Assembly: GCA_023212725.1 (NCBI GenBank)
Contig: JALBYF010000028.1
Location: 62,001-126,000, forward strand
Reading direction: 5' to 3'
Source: Tranzscheliella williamsii
Lineage: Eukaryota; Basidiomycota; Ustilaginomycetes; Ustilaginales; Ustilaginaceae
Length of the DNA stretch: 64,000 nucleotides
Part shown: positions 1 through 10,054 of the stretch, one piece after another
Layout of the letters: each line of letters begins with the position of its first letter
How positions within the stretch are numbered: the stretch's first letter is position 1
Notes under the pieces: model-generated
What the model saw: only the letters and a program-made list of their open reading frames with translations
Told to the model about the DNA's origin: nothing
The model's database searches: none
Made by a program: the position numbers and the translations under genes

Positions 1-2727
1 AAACGAGTCAAACTGCCGTGCGACCAGGTGCCGCACGGTCCCAGGGCAGCTGTCCGAGTCGAGTAGCAGGGCAATCACCTCGAGGTGAACGGTAACGGTC
101 TTGGCCTTCCTGGACAGCCCGTTGGCCAGCAGACCGTCGTTGGAGGCACCGTCGAGTTGGTTCAACAGACCTGCATTGGCGAGGACCTCCAGGATGGGCT
201 GGATAGGGACCCGGGTGACCTCGCCAAGCAGCCAGTTCATCGCGCCAGGCAGGGCAAAAGAAAGGAGATCTTGTAGGAAGTACGACAACCCGCCTCGCAA
301 CGTTTCCAGATCGATGACGCCGTAGATGCAGGCGGTAATGCTCTGGCTAACCAAGAGTGGCGACAGTCGCAACAGGAGCGTCGGAGGGGAGGCTTGGATC
401 AGGTCGTCACTTACGCCCTCGTTCCCAAATAGAGCTTGAACCCACCGTCCCACCAGAGCACGCTCTTCTTCTGAGAGCGCCGACAACAGCGGCGCGTAAG
501 GAGAGGTGCTCAGGTAGTTCGCAAGGAACGACGGCCTGAGGCGGTCCATGATGTTGGAGATTTGAGCAGGGCAGATGGAATAGCGATAAGACAGATACTG
601 CACGAGCAGCAGGATATGCGAGTGAGTGGAAGGATCGTCGCTCGTCTGTTCTATACCCTTGCGATCCAGGATGCTGGCCAGCGTGCTCATCAGCTGCCTC
701 GGATCCACGTAGATCATGATGGTATCCAGTACGGATGGCGGCGCTGCGTTGGCGCTGTTTTCTCCGGCGTCTAGCAGAGGCTTGCACCATCTTGCCACCA
801 GCTCCATGTCGCCTTGCTGAAGTTCGCGGTGGAAGTGGCTGGCCAACTGCTGAGCAAAGCAGTAGTGGGTCCCGGGGTCGTCGCTCACCCGGTGCAAAAG
901 ATCCGCGTGGTCATCCGGCGTGGACAAGCGAGCATCCAAGTACGAGGACAGTCCGAGACCTTCCAGCTGAGCGTCCATGCGCAAACTCTGTGACAGGGAC
1001 TGGATGGACGAGGCCAGCTTGTGACCATGCGGAAACTCGTCGGTGATGGCTTCCGGCCGAGCGAGAGAATGCTCGATGAACGAACGTAGGAGCATCGCTT
1101 TGATCGGAAGCACCGCAGGGGTGTCCAGCCCCACTAGGTCCGGCAGAGCCTCTGAAGCTCCGGTAGTAGCGGCATTATCAGCAGGCGTGGGGCCGCTAGC
1201 GCCTCCCGTTTCGCAAATCGTCAGCCTATTGGCCATGACGAGCAAGGCAGCTTTCAGGGCGGCTTCAACACGCACGTGAGGTGCATCGCATCGCTGGCCC
1301 CGGACGGGGATCTCGGGATCGGCATCGAGCCACTGCTCGAGTTGGAGGATGACTTCAGGTATCAAGCCGCAGAGCGCATTCCTCCACAGAGACGTGTATG
1401 CTCCAGCATCTTTGACCGTTGAAGGAGTTTCGATCACTGTTGCACAGATCTCGATGGCCGCCACCAAAAGTTCATAGTAAAAATCGGTGAGCGACTTCTC
1501 CAATGTAACGGATGGCGTCGCGTCATTTTGCCGGGCCAGGAAGAGGGCTTTGACGGCATCAAGCTTAGCGGCCCATGGATGGTGCTGATCTACGAGATAC
1601 TGAAGTAAGAGGACCATCTCTGGTTCCACATTCGGGATCGTTGCGGTCGAAACCGAGGACGGCGGGATTTGGGTTACGATAGCGGACACGTCGATGAAGT
1701 TATCCCACGTAGCCCCGCCTGGTAGACCGTGCAGCGTCTCTGACGTCGTCTTTTGACCTTGTTCGCCGGCTTGAGACGATTGGTTTTGACCATGAGCCTC
1801 GATAGACAGCGTCTTGCAGAGCTCGGCGATAAGACGAACCTGTCCTGTCAATGCCTGCAACAAGACGATCTCGCTCTTCCAGGCCGGATTCAGGCTAGCT
1901 AAAACAGAACCAAACTGCTCCAGGACGGAAACAAAGTACGGCGCTACACCTTCTAGGTCCGCTTTTGACAGGTCATTGCTCTCAGAATCCAAAACGTTGA
2001 GGGAACCGTGAACATGGGATAGGAGGGCCTGGCCAACATTCATGAGCAGAGTGATGGCCACGCGAGGAGAGAGTAGATTCTCGGGAGCAGCTACCTGGGC
2101 CTCAAAGGCTAGTGTTAAGAGGCGAACGTTGGCATGAGTAAACGCCAACGAAGCCTTACAAAGGTCTATCACCGGTGTTTCGGGCGTTTCGGACGTTTGG
2201 CTTGGAGCAAAGAGCTCCTTGATCGATGCGAGGAAGGCGGGGTTCGCGACCTGGAAAGAGGTCGGAGATGGGAAGGTGATGAGCAGCCCTTGACCAATGA
2301 TGGAGGATATGCACTCCAAGGCAGGGACCAGTGATACCAGAGGCGATGCAGGGCTCTCATCGTCTGTCTTTGTGTAGGTGTTCTCCGTCTCGATGCAGGC
2401 GAGAAGATAGAGAGTGACGGTGACGACATCGGTGACGGGGCCCTGATCAGGAGAGATGGCGGTTCGGTTGGCGCTGCCATAGATGAGACACTGTAGATAT
2501 TCGACGAGGAGTGGATCTACTATAGGCTGGGAGAGGATGCGTGTCAGCAGACACTTTGCTGCGAGGCCGGCCGAGCGCTCCGGATTAGATTCGCCACTTT
2601 GCGCTGTGGACCCACTTTCTCGCCTAAGCAGTTGATGGAGGAAGGCCAGAAAAGAGGACTGGGGAAGGCGCCGCGATAAGCATTGTGAAAGGAGCGTATC
2701 AATCATTCGCTCTGCGGGCAAGCTCAT
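1..2727 (-). CDS. MED5: Mediator complex subunit 5 (Med5/Nut1), 3' end missing
   Basis: One open frame of 909 codons runs from an ATG at 2727 to the left edge without a stop, so the C-terminus is outside the window. The protein starts MSLPAERMIDTLLSQCL; a second ATG lies at 2706. An in-frame TGA upstream of 2727 with no ATG in between supports this start. The region coded at about 60-600 contains the most conserved Med5 block: an ISNIMDRLRPSFLANYL-like segment, then TLLLRLSPLLVSQSITACIY, GVIDLETLRGGLSYFLQDLL and SFALPGAMNWLLGEV. Med5 is an alpha-helical tail-module subunit of Mediator that links activators to RNA polymerase II in the nucleus. The family is usually over 1000 residues, so a few hundred are probably missing. 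No intron is needed in the visible part. It is divergent from the transporter gene at 3643. Confidence 0.88.
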   Translation of the reverse strand, partial: MSLPAERMIDTLLSQCLSRRLPQSSFLAFLHQLLRRESGSTAQSGESNPERSAGLAAKCLLTRILSQPIVDPLLVEYLQCLIYGSANRTAISPDQGPVTDVVTVTLYLLACIETENTYTKTDDESPASPLVSLVPALECISSIIGQGLLITFPSPTSFQVANPAFLASIKELFAPSQTSETPETPVIDLCKASLAFTHANVRLLTLAFEAQVAAPENLLSPRVAITLLMNVGQALLSHVHGSLNVLDSESNDLSKADLEGVAPYFVSVLEQFGSVLASLNPAWKSEIVLLQALTGQVRLIAELCKTLSIEAHGQNQSSQAGEQGQKTTSETLHGLPGGATWDNFIDVSAIVTQIPPSSVSTATIPNVEPEMVLLLQYLVDQHHPWAAKLDAVKALFLARQNDATPSVTLEKSLTDFYYELLVAAIEICATVIETPSTVKDAGAYTSLWRNALCGLIPEVILQLEQWLDADPEIPVRGQRCDAPHVRVEAALKAALLVMANRLTICETGGASGPTPADNAATTGASEALPDLVGLDTPAVLPIKAMLLRSFIEHSLARPEAITDEFPHGHKLASSIQSLSQSLRMDAQLEGLGLSSYLDARLSTPDDHADLLHRVSDDPGTHYCFAQQLASHFHRELQQGDMELVARWCKPLLDAGENSANAAPPSVLDTIMIYVDPRQLMSTLASILDRKGIEQTSDDPSTHSHILLLVQYLSYRYSICPAQISNIMDRLRPSFLANYLSTSPYAPLLSALSEEERALVGRWVQALFGNEGVSDDLIQASPPTLLLRLSPLLVSQSITACIYGVIDLETLRGGLSYFLQDLLSFALPGAMNWLLGEVTRVPIQPILEVLANAGLLNQLDGASNDGLLANGLSRKAKTVTVHLEVIALLLDSDSCPGTVRHLVARQFDSF

Positions 2728-3642
2728 GATGGTCGCCCGCTGCGCAGACCTGGTTGAAAGAGGAAGCACGATCCACCCCGAAGATCATGTTCGAGGCCGA
2801 GAGGGCGGTCGGGGCACAGGGCTGGATCGCTGCGCCGCCGCAGTGGAGCGAAGTGCGCCAGTGTTTTTTGGTAGGTTCGTAGTCAGGCAACAAAGTGCGT
2901 GATGAGCTGCTTGGACTACGAACAGACGAGGCGGGACCTAAAGCAGCCTGCCGGCGAATTTGTCGGATGTCGATATCGGGAAGGATTCGTATCGTTCGGT
3001 TCATCGGGCGATCGGGCGGGGGTAATTCGAAGGAACACGTTGCTGCACAGCGAAACGTTCCAGTGAGGTCATTGGCAGATAAACTATGAGCCTGGCAGCA
3101 TAGTAGAAGTGTCTCTCGTCCGCGCCGTCGCTTGTTCACTCTTCGGCTGTAAGGTGTGAAGCTGAGCGACTTTGTGGCGTTGCCGAGTGGTGGTCAGCAA
3201 AGGGCAAGCATGCGTGATAGTCCATGCGAGAGTTGCTGTTGAGCGACGTTACTACCGCAGAGTGAGGGGCGAGGTAAGATGAGAAATTGCACATCCGCTC
3301 ACCGTGCAAGCTTTCGCTAACCTAGCTCTCGTTTGGGCCACTCTTTGGCATGGAACCACTCAACACTCAAATTTGCGGCGGATGTCTGCCAGCCGTGAAT
3401 ACAATTTTACAGAACATTACTCGCTCTCCCTCTGCAACTCCACCTGATCACAGAGCAACCTATAGTCACACTGCCACTGTCTCTCTTACTGTCACTTGCC
3501 CAGTCATCACGTATCTTGCCTGCCACACTTTCCACGCTCTTTCGTGCTTATACAAAAGCCTTTTTGGGTGCATTCTGCTCGGTCGACTCAGCTTTTTCTG
3601 TCGCCACGGAGCGCGGTTGAATAGTAGGATCGCTTCTCTGCC
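2728..3642. promoter_or_regulatory. divergent intergenic region MED5 / AVT-type transporter
   Basis: This 915-nt stretch separates two divergent starts and must hold both promoters. The right part, about 3420-3600, is pyrimidine-rich on the plus strand, as expected for the leader of the transporter gene. A 146-codon minus-strand frame at 2699-3139 overlaps the MED5 start in another frame and resembles nothing known to me. I see no clear TATA box. Confidence 0.5.
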
Positions 3643-5937
3643 ATGGCTGCTCCGGGAGGCGGCAACGACGGCCATGCCTCTGGCGTGGGCAAAGGAAAGG
3701 CCATACACATGGCTCCCAATGCGAGCCAGGCTACCACACCCATTCGCTCTCCCTCGCGCACATTTTACGATGCAGGCAGCGGGTATGCATCGCCCTCCCT
3801 TCCCAACATCCCGCCTCGGATCGGCTCACCGTCAACAGACGCAGCCGCTGTGTCCGCTTCGTTCCGCCCGGATGCACCTTCCTTCGGCGCTTCATTCCAG
3901 CGCTCTCCCTCCTTTGAGCCGCCTTCTCGCGATAGTACCTCGCTTGGCCCTCCTTTAGACTCGGGTCTCTCGACGCCCAGCAACCTGGACAATCTCGATG
4001 CGCTCCCCTTCTCCGACCAGCGCAAAGCACGGATCATCGAAAGACACCTCGCCAGGCCTGCCGATGCCGCCAATCGTGATTCCATGTCTTCGCAGTCAGA
4101 GGCGGATGAAAGCACCGAGCTGAGTGCAGATGCGGCTGGGGATGGCGACCATGACAGTCAATCTCATGCCGAGACGCCTGGTGACTCCGGATCGGCACTC
4201 GATTCCGAAGTGGCTTTCGAGGATGTGGACGAGGGCTACAGGGGGCCCCACCAGATGCAAGGCGGCGCCATCACCGATGACGTGTACAGGTGGGCGCATA
4301 AGAACCGTCGCGTGTCGACCAAGCGTACCCGCAGTGAAAGTCTTCATCTTCCCAGGACGTCCACCATCGACCCCGAGCTGGATGTCCAGGGCATCAAAGA
4401 GCCTGGAGGCTTTCGCAGACATTACATTATCAATCAGGCAGAACAGCAGGGCAGGACACCGCCGAGGGCGCTCCGTAGCTTTATCGATTTCCTCAGCCTT
4501 TATGGCCACTTTGCCGGCGAATTTCTAGAAGAAGAAGACGACGACGACGACGAAGAGGAGGAAGACGAGGAGGGAGACGAGGAGGCCGCCCGCGCCATCC
4601 CTGGCTCCAGTAGGGACGCGGGCCAGGGCATCACCGAGAGATCCGGGCTACTGCAGCGTCGCAAGGGCCTAAGACGTAGCGACACCCAGACCAGAATGAG
4701 AAAGGCAAGCAAGGAACGACGCAGAGGCGAAGCCACGGTTCTGGACGCTGTCATGATGCTTCTGAAATCCTTTGTCGGCACCGGTGTTCTCTTCCTCGGC
4801 AAGGCGTTTTACAATGGCGGCCTACTCTTCTCCACCATCACCCTATGCCTCGTCGCGATTATCTCCTTGGTCTCGTTCTTGCTGCTCGTCAAGACCAACC
4901 TTCGATGTCCCGGCTCCTTTGGTGATATGGGCGGCATCCTGTACGGGCCTAGGATGCGCTTGGCCATCCTAGCATCGATCGTATTCTCCCAGCTTGGCTT
5001 TGTCGCCGCTTACACTGTCTTTGTGGCGCAAAACATGCAGGCTTTTGTGCTCGCCGTGACACACTGCCGCACCCTGGTGCCGATCCACTATCTCATCCTT
5101 GGCCAGATGGTGGTCTTTTTGCCTCTCTCCCTTATCCGCCGCATTGCCAAGCTGTCGACGACCGCCTTGATCGCCGATGTCTTTATTCTGTTTGGCATCG
5201 TCTATCTCTACTACTACGAGATTGGCAAGGTGGCTCGCGATGGCCTGGCGGATGTAGTCCTGTTCAACAGCAAGACCTTCCCGCTGCTGATTGGCACCGC
5301 CGTCTTCACCTTTGAGGGCATTGGTCTGATCATCCCGATTACCGAGTCGATGAAAGAGCCAGAGAAGTTCCCGCGAGCGCTGACCGGCGTCATGGCGGGA
5401 GTGATGGTGCTGTTTGCTTCGGCCGGAGCGCTGTCCTACATGGCGTTCGGGTCCAAGATCCAGACGGTGGTGATCACGAATCTGCCGCAAAACTCGCGCT
5501 TCGTACAGGCAATGCAGTGCCTCTACTCGATCGCCATCCTCCTGTCGACGCCGTTGCAGCTTTTCCCAGCGCTGGCCGTGCTGGAGAAGGGCATTTTTAC
5601 ACGCTCGGGCAAGTACAACTGGAAGGTCAAGGCCGAGAAGAATCTCTTCCGCTTTCTCGTCGTCGCCGTCTGCTGTCTGGCGGCATGGGCCGGCGCCAAC
5701 GATCTGGACAAGTTTGTCTCGCTGATCGGCTCGGTCGCTTGCGTCCCGCTCTGCTTTATCTACCCGCCGCTCCTCCATCTCAAGGCCAACGCCACGCGGC
5801 CCGCCACCAAGGCGCTCAACTACGCCATGCTCCTCTTCGGCATCGTCTGCGTCGGCTTCGCTGGCAGCCAGACCGTCCGCGCCATGCTCGAAAGCTCTGC
5901 GCCCGCCCTGCCCCCCGTCTGCTCCCCCCCGCACTAA
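3643..5937 (+). CDS. vacuolar amino-acid transporter, AVT3/AVT4 type (Aa_trans family)
   Basis: Single exon, 764 residues; the start is in a good context (ctgccATGGct). Residues 1-365 are a hydrophilic N-terminal region rich in Ser/Pro with a nearly pure Asp/Glu run at about 296-316 (4528-4590). From about residue 368 the transmembrane core begins with LLKSFVGTGVLFLGKAFYNG, the hallmark first helix of the AAAP/Avt3-Avt4 branch. About ten further hydrophobic helices follow to residue 755, including GTAVFTFEGIGLIIPITESM. Members export neutral amino acids from the vacuole to the cytosol. The length matches yeast Avt3/Avt4 (about 700 residues). Substrate range cannot be read from the sequence. 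The gene is convergent with the peroxiredoxin gene, 261 nt away. Confidence 0.9.
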   Translation: MAAPGGGNDGHASGVGKGKAIHMAPNASQATTPIRSPSRTFYDAGSGYASPSLPNIPPRIGSPSTDAAAVSASFRPDAPSFGASFQRSPSFEPPSRDSTSLGPPLDSGLSTPSNLDNLDALPFSDQRKARIIERHLARPADAANRDSMSSQSEADESTELSADAAGDGDHDSQSHAETPGDSGSALDSEVAFEDVDEGYRGPHQMQGGAITDDVYRWAHKNRRVSTKRTRSESLHLPRTSTIDPELDVQGIKEPGGFRRHYIINQAEQQGRTPPRALRSFIDFLSLYGHFAGEFLEEEDDDDDEEEEDEEGDEEAARAIPGSSRDAGQGITERSGLLQRRKGLRRSDTQTRMRKASKERRRGEATVLDAVMMLLKSFVGTGVLFLGKAFYNGGLLFSTITLCLVAIISLVSFLLLVKTNLRCPGSFGDMGGILYGPRMRLAILASIVFSQLGFVAAYTVFVAQNMQAFVLAVTHCRTLVPIHYLILGQMVVFLPLSLIRRIAKLSTTALIADVFILFGIVYLYYYEIGKVARDGLADVVLFNSKTFPLLIGTAVFTFEGIGLIIPITESMKEPEKFPRALTGVMAGVMVLFASAGALSYMAFGSKIQTVVITNLPQNSRFVQAMQCLYSIAILLSTPLQLFPALAVLEKGIFTRSGKYNWKVKAEKNLFRFLVVAVCCLAAWAGANDLDKFVSLIGSVACVPLCFIYPPLLHLKANATRPATKALNYAMLLFGIVCVGFAGSQTVRAMLESSAPALPPVCSPPH

Positions 5938-6198
5938 ATCCCCGCGCATCGCAGACCACCGCCCTCGCCGTCCACTCCCCTCTCGGTCCCTTCCCCCTCC
6001 CCCACACATCGCCTCGCCTGGCACAATCCATCCTGTCTCTATCGCGTTTCTCGGTCAGTCTTTTGCGCGGTTTCGTGGTCTGTGCTCGAGTCAAGGCAGA
6101 CTCACGGCGCGGCGCGTGGTGGGATGTAGGAACGATGGCAGCGGGGCATGCATTAGCACGGGCAGGGCACGGGGGCTACAGCGGCGAGGGAGGGGCGG

Positions 6199-7094
6199 CT
6201 AGAGCTTGGCGAGGACGTGGTCGGCGCCGGAGACCTCGACAGCGCCCGGGTTGGGCTCGTTGCTAAAGTCGACGACCTTGAGATCGTCGACAATCAGGGC
6301 GTAGCGGCCGGTGCGCTGGCCGAAGCCCATGGCGGAGAGGTCGGCGGTGGCGCCGAGGGCCTGGGAGAAGGCGAGGTTGAGGTCGGTGGCGAAGACGACC
6401 TTGTCCTCGGCGCGGTTCTGGACGCCCCAGGCGGACATGACGAACGGGTCGTTCTGGGCGAGCACGACGACCTGGTCGACGCCCTTGGCCTTGAACTCGG
6501 CCGCGCGCTGCACGTAGGGCGGGATGTGGTTCACATGGCACGTCGCTGTCCGCGCGAGCAGGGTCCGGCCAAGCGGCGGGGTAATGCGTCAGCCACCAGC
6601 GGATTCATGTTACAGCAGGGGCTAAACTACTTACGAGTGTACGCGCCGGGAACGGCGACGATCACCACCTTCTTGCCCTTGAACGCCTCGTGCGTCTGCA
6701 GCTTGGTAGGCACGCCGCAGGCGGTGCCGTCCGACAGCTCGGGCGTCCAGGGGACGTACATAAACGTGGTGTTGGGAATCTGCTCGCCCTTGGAGATAGC
6801 CTGTTGCCGCGCCACGGTCGACGTGACAAACGCGCGCCGTGCGATCCAAGGCGTCAGGTGGAGATCGCGTAGCAGCAGCGCACCAGTGCCCGATACAGCG
6901 GGTTCGTTTAGGGACATAGTGCATCGTTGCGGCGCAAAGGCAGCAGAGGGGCGCAGGGGGGAGAGGGGTGGAAAGGTCGAGATGAGTCTCTTGCGCGGAG
7001 CAGAGCAGGATTGCGATAGCGCCGGGCGAAGAGAGAGCGCTCGGGCCGCGATGCCCCTGACGATGGGAGCAGAGGAGACGAGCTTGCTTACCAT
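6199..7094 (-). CDS. peroxiredoxin, Ahp1/Prx5 type, with probable mitochondrial presequence
   Basis: Two exons: 7094..6635 and 6545..6199, intron 6546-6634 (GTAAGT...GACAG, 89 nt). The join restores PGAYTPTCHVNHIPPYV, the active-site block of Prx5/Ahp1 peroxiredoxins, with peroxidatic Cys at about residue 156. A second Cys in GTACGVPTKL lies 30 residues before it, the position of the resolving Cys of yeast Ahp1 (31 residues before). The C-terminal half (PFVMSAWG, QRTGRYALIVDD) fits the family. Starting at 7094 the protein has 268 residues; about 100 N-terminal residues are Arg/Ser/Ala-rich with few acids, like a mitochondrial targeting sequence. An internal ATG at 6916 would give a shorter form. 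The bases right after the 7094 ATG read GTAAGC, so a hidden 5' intron cannot be excluded. The role is reduction of alkyl hydroperoxides via thioredoxin. Confidence 0.88.
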
Positions 7095-7541
7095 GATTGC
7101 GATGCTGAGCGGTGTACAGTAACGGTGGTAAAGACGGGTTGGCAGTATCGATGCAAAGCGGATGGTGAGCAAGCAAGCAAGCAACTCTCGTAGGCTCGTA
7201 TAAGTACGTAGTGGAAGCTAGCCAGGCGGGCACGGACTGTCATCCAGAGAAGCTGACCGAACCCGACGCTGCCGCATGTCGGCGGGGATGGCCGATGGGT
7301 CGCCGAAAGAAGCATGACAGGAAGGCGCGTGCACCGCATCTCTCGCCCGAGTTACTTTTGCATCGGGATCGGGCCTATCTACCGCCGATGAGAGCCTGTT
7401 AGATGGATATGCTCATTCGACGCGACGCAACCGACACCCCGTCCGTGTCGTTCAACACCCGCATACAGCAGCGCAACGACCAGAAATGCGATAGCCAGCG
7501 GATCGCGAGGAGCAACTATCTGCCGCATCACACGCACGAAC
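7095..7541. promoter_or_regulatory. divergent intergenic region peroxiredoxin / Mis18-like
   Basis: This 447-nt region lies between two divergent ATGs and presumably serves both. A short run of gcaa repeats (about 7168-7183, agcaagcaagcaagcaa) is visible. I see no ORF or RNA gene here that I would support. Confidence 0.5.
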
Positions 7542-8675
7542 ATGTCGTCGGCGAAGCGGCCGCGCAAAGAGGCCGAGCACGGCGGTGGCGGCGGTGGGTC
7601 CGTTGAGCCGGCAGCTGCGGGGTACCATGTTGCTGCGGGCGGGCCGTCGGCTGGGATGGGGGGTTGGGTGTACCATACTGCTGCCAACGGCGGTGGGAGT
7701 GTGGGTGGAAGCGCGATGCAGAGCCCGTACATGACGGCGAGCCTGCAGGTGCCGTCAGTGGATGGTGTGGCGGTGGAAGAGGGCGGGGAGGGTCGTCCGG
7801 CGAAGAGTGCTCGTGGCGGCCGGGGTCGTGGGCGTGGGCGCGGGTCGCGTGGCGGTCGGGGCGGGTCAAGTGCTGGTGCCGCATCACGGCAGGCGGCGAC
7901 GAGCAAGGCGGAAGCGCTGCCGGACGACGACGATGCGTCGCCGCTTGACCCGCTCGTCTTTCAGTGCGGCTCGTGCTTCCGGCTGGTCGGCGACTCGCTC
8001 TCGTTCATCGCAACCGACACCGAGCTGGGCTATGTAGTGCTCGGCGCGGTCACCGAGACCGTCGTCGCAGCCGCCAATTATGAGACTTCCACCGAGCCCA
8101 CCAAGGACCTCGGGGCGACGTTTGCGCGCCTCATCTGCGCAGCCTGCCGCACCCCCCTCGGCCGCAAGTACCGCACCACCCCCCGCGAACTCGACGCCCT
8201 CCGCGACTGCTTCACCCTTGACGTCGACTGCATCCACACCTACCAGCTCGGCTCCAACCACGCCCAGCAGCTCCCCCCCAGCATCGACACCACCGACCCG
8301 CCAGAGCCACACCGCCCACCAGCACGCGCCACAGACGCGGCCGCGCTCGAAGCCAAGATGGAGCGCACCCGCGCCTTCACCATCGAGCTCAGCGAACGCT
8401 TGATCCGCGCCGAGCACGACATCCGGCGGTACAGTGAGCGCATCGACCAGCTCCTCGCAGAACGCGTGATCAAGCTCGAAGACGAAGATACCGCCGCTGA
8501 AGGCGCCACAGAGGCACAGGAAGCCGGGGCGGAGGAACCGCCCTCGTCCATCCGCTCACCGTCGCTGCCGCTGGCATCAATACCTTCTGCGCCGCACGGA
8601 GCCACACCTGAAGCCCAGCCTGCATCCCCGATCACCACAGATCCCCTTACCATGCAGACACAGGCCGCACGCTAA
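7542..8675 (+). CDS. Mis18-domain (yippee-like zinc fold) protein, probable CENP-A loading factor
   Basis: Single exon, 377 residues. The N-terminal 135 residues are Gly-rich, with an Arg-Gly block at about 91-108 (RGGRGRGRGRGSRGGRGG). Residues about 138-238 form a Mis18/yippee-type zinc fold: CGSC at 142-145 and CAAC at 199-202 are the two CxxC pairs. LGYVVLGAV lies between them, and CIHTYQLGS ends the domain. A charged heptad-like helix follows at about 270-308 (LEAKMERTRAFTIELSERLI onward) and may be a coiled coil for oligomer formation, as in Mis18. The C-terminus is Pro/Ser-rich. In fission yeast and animals Mis18 proteins prime centromeres for CENP-A deposition. The family fold is clear; the centromere role here is inferred from the combination of zinc fold and coiled coil. 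Confidence 0.8.
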   Translation: MSSAKRPRKEAEHGGGGGGSVEPAAAGYHVAAGGPSAGMGGWVYHTAANGGGSVGGSAMQSPYMTASLQVPSVDGVAVEEGGEGRPAKSARGGRGRGRGRGSRGGRGGSSAGAASRQAATSKAEALPDDDDASPLDPLVFQCGSCFRLVGDSLSFIATDTELGYVVLGAVTETVVAAANYETSTEPTKDLGATFARLICAACRTPLGRKYRTTPRELDALRDCFTLDVDCIHTYQLGSNHAQQLPPSIDTTDPPEPHRPPARATDAAALEAKMERTRAFTIELSERLIRAEHDIRRYSERIDQLLAERVIKLEDEDTAAEGATEAQEAGAEEPPSSIRSPSLPLASIPSAPHGATPEAQPASPITTDPLTMQTQAAR

Positions 8676-8833
8676 GCAATAACGCATAGAGCCGTCGAAA
8701 GTGTGTCGCATCTGGACCTGCAAACACCTGCCAACTGAGCGGCCGCCTCGGCGGCTGCGGTGCAGGTGTGTCTCGCATTGCATCCCGAGCGGTGAGTGTG
8801 CAGCGTGGTGTGTGCTGGCGCGCGAGCGGTGGC

Positions 8834-10054
8834 TCAGCCCGAGACGCGCGCGACATAGGCGGTATACAGCCCGGTAACAAACTCCGGGTCGGTCTAAACG
8901 GGGAGAAGAACAGCAGGACGGCAGGACGGTCAGTATCGGTGCGCACTCAGAACCGACCCGGCACCGCGACTTACATGGATCATGCTGAGCAGCTCGGTGA
9001 CGAATTCGCGCCGTGACATGGGGCTGCCGTCGTCAGCGACGCCGATGCAGCCCTTGATGCCCTGTTCTACCAGCTCTGACATCCGCGGTGCCTCTTTCGG
9101 CGGTAAGGCACTGCCTGCTGTTGGCGGCGCCTTCTCTTCGGTGGAAGACGGTGGTTCCGGTGGACGGGCGGCATCGTTGCTGGCAGAACTCGGCCCTGGA
9201 GTGCTGGCCTGCGGATCGACACGGTGAGAAGCGTGGTGTACCGGCGTGGCGCTGGGCGGGGTCTGGACGCCCAGTAGCGAGAGGAGGCTCGCGGCCTGTG
9301 TGGTGTCGCCTGGCGCGGTTGCTGCGGGCGTCAACGACTCGGGCGAAGCGTCCCGTGGGGTCTCTGACACCACGGCCGCTTTCTGAAAGAGAGAGTCGAG
9401 GAGCGAAGCATCTGACGATGCTGTCGCGTCTGCGTCGGATGGCTGAACGGGACCCGTGGGCGCGCCGAAGAGGTCGTCCAGACTGATCGGAGTATGCGCC
9501 AGCTGCTCGCTGGAAGTGTCAGCTGCACTCTGCTTGGGCTTGGCCTTCTTGTTCTTGTCAGCGGTCTTGGGCTTGGCACTGTGGCCCGACGTCGCACCGT
9601 TCGCGGTGCGAGCGTCCGCCTGGCTGGACTGCGCATCCAGCATCTCGATCTCTGCCGTGGGCGGCTGCGACATCTGCTGCAGCTCGAGCAGCCGGTCGCC
9701 GACGACGGCGCGCTGGCTCGGCTCAAACACCCAGATACCATACACCTCGTCATCGCCGCTCGACTCGGGCCGGTAGATGATGAACTCGGGCGTAATTTCC
9801 AGGTCGTCATCCGGGATCACGTCGGCACTGAAGTTCTCGACACCGTTCCTGTTCATGATGAAGAATCCGTTATAGGGCGGCACTCTCCTCCGGAAGAGGA
9901 ACAGGGGCCCCTCCACGCCTGTCTTGGTCCATTCGCCGTGATAGTTGTACAGCACTACGAAAGAGGCGGTCTCGATGATGGATACGATAGAAGGGTCGTG
10001 CCGCCGAAGCACCTTCAGGTTGAAGGCGGTGCGGACCTCGACAGTCTGCTCCAT
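8834..10054 (-). CDS. DCP1: mRNA-decapping enzyme subunit 1 (Dcp1)
   Basis: Two exons: 10054..8975 and 8893..8834, intron 8894-8974 (GTAAGT...GTTTAG, 81 nt); 379 residues. The EVH1-like domain covers about residues 8-125 (NLKVLRRHDPSIVSII, VVLYNYHGEWTKTGVEGPLF, GFFIMNRNGVENFSADV, YGIWVFEP). The middle is a low-complexity linker. The second exon supplies TDPEFVTGLYTAYVARV, which completes the C-terminal helical trimerization motif together with FVTELLSMIH from exon 1. I chose the ATG at 10054 because MEQTVEVRTAFNLKVL aligns without gap to the start of fission-yeast Dcp1. The frame stays open to another ATG at 10210, which would add 52 residues. Dcp1 activates Dcp2 in cytoplasmic P-bodies during 5'-3' mRNA decay. 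Confidence 0.92.

Noticed and set aside
2699..3139. 146-codon minus-strand frame as a 5' exon of MED5
   Set aside because: It is in a different frame, ends inside the MED5 start region and shows no similarity to Med5; MED5 has its own ATG after an in-frame stop.
3350..3958. 202-codon plus-strand frame before the AVT start
   Set aside because: It overlaps the transporter's first codons in another frame and covers a pyrimidine-rich leader; no domain.
4969..6024. 351-codon minus-strand frame across the AVT-type transporter
   Set aside because: It lies opposite membrane-helix coding sequence of a clear transporter and reads as charged low-complexity sequence.
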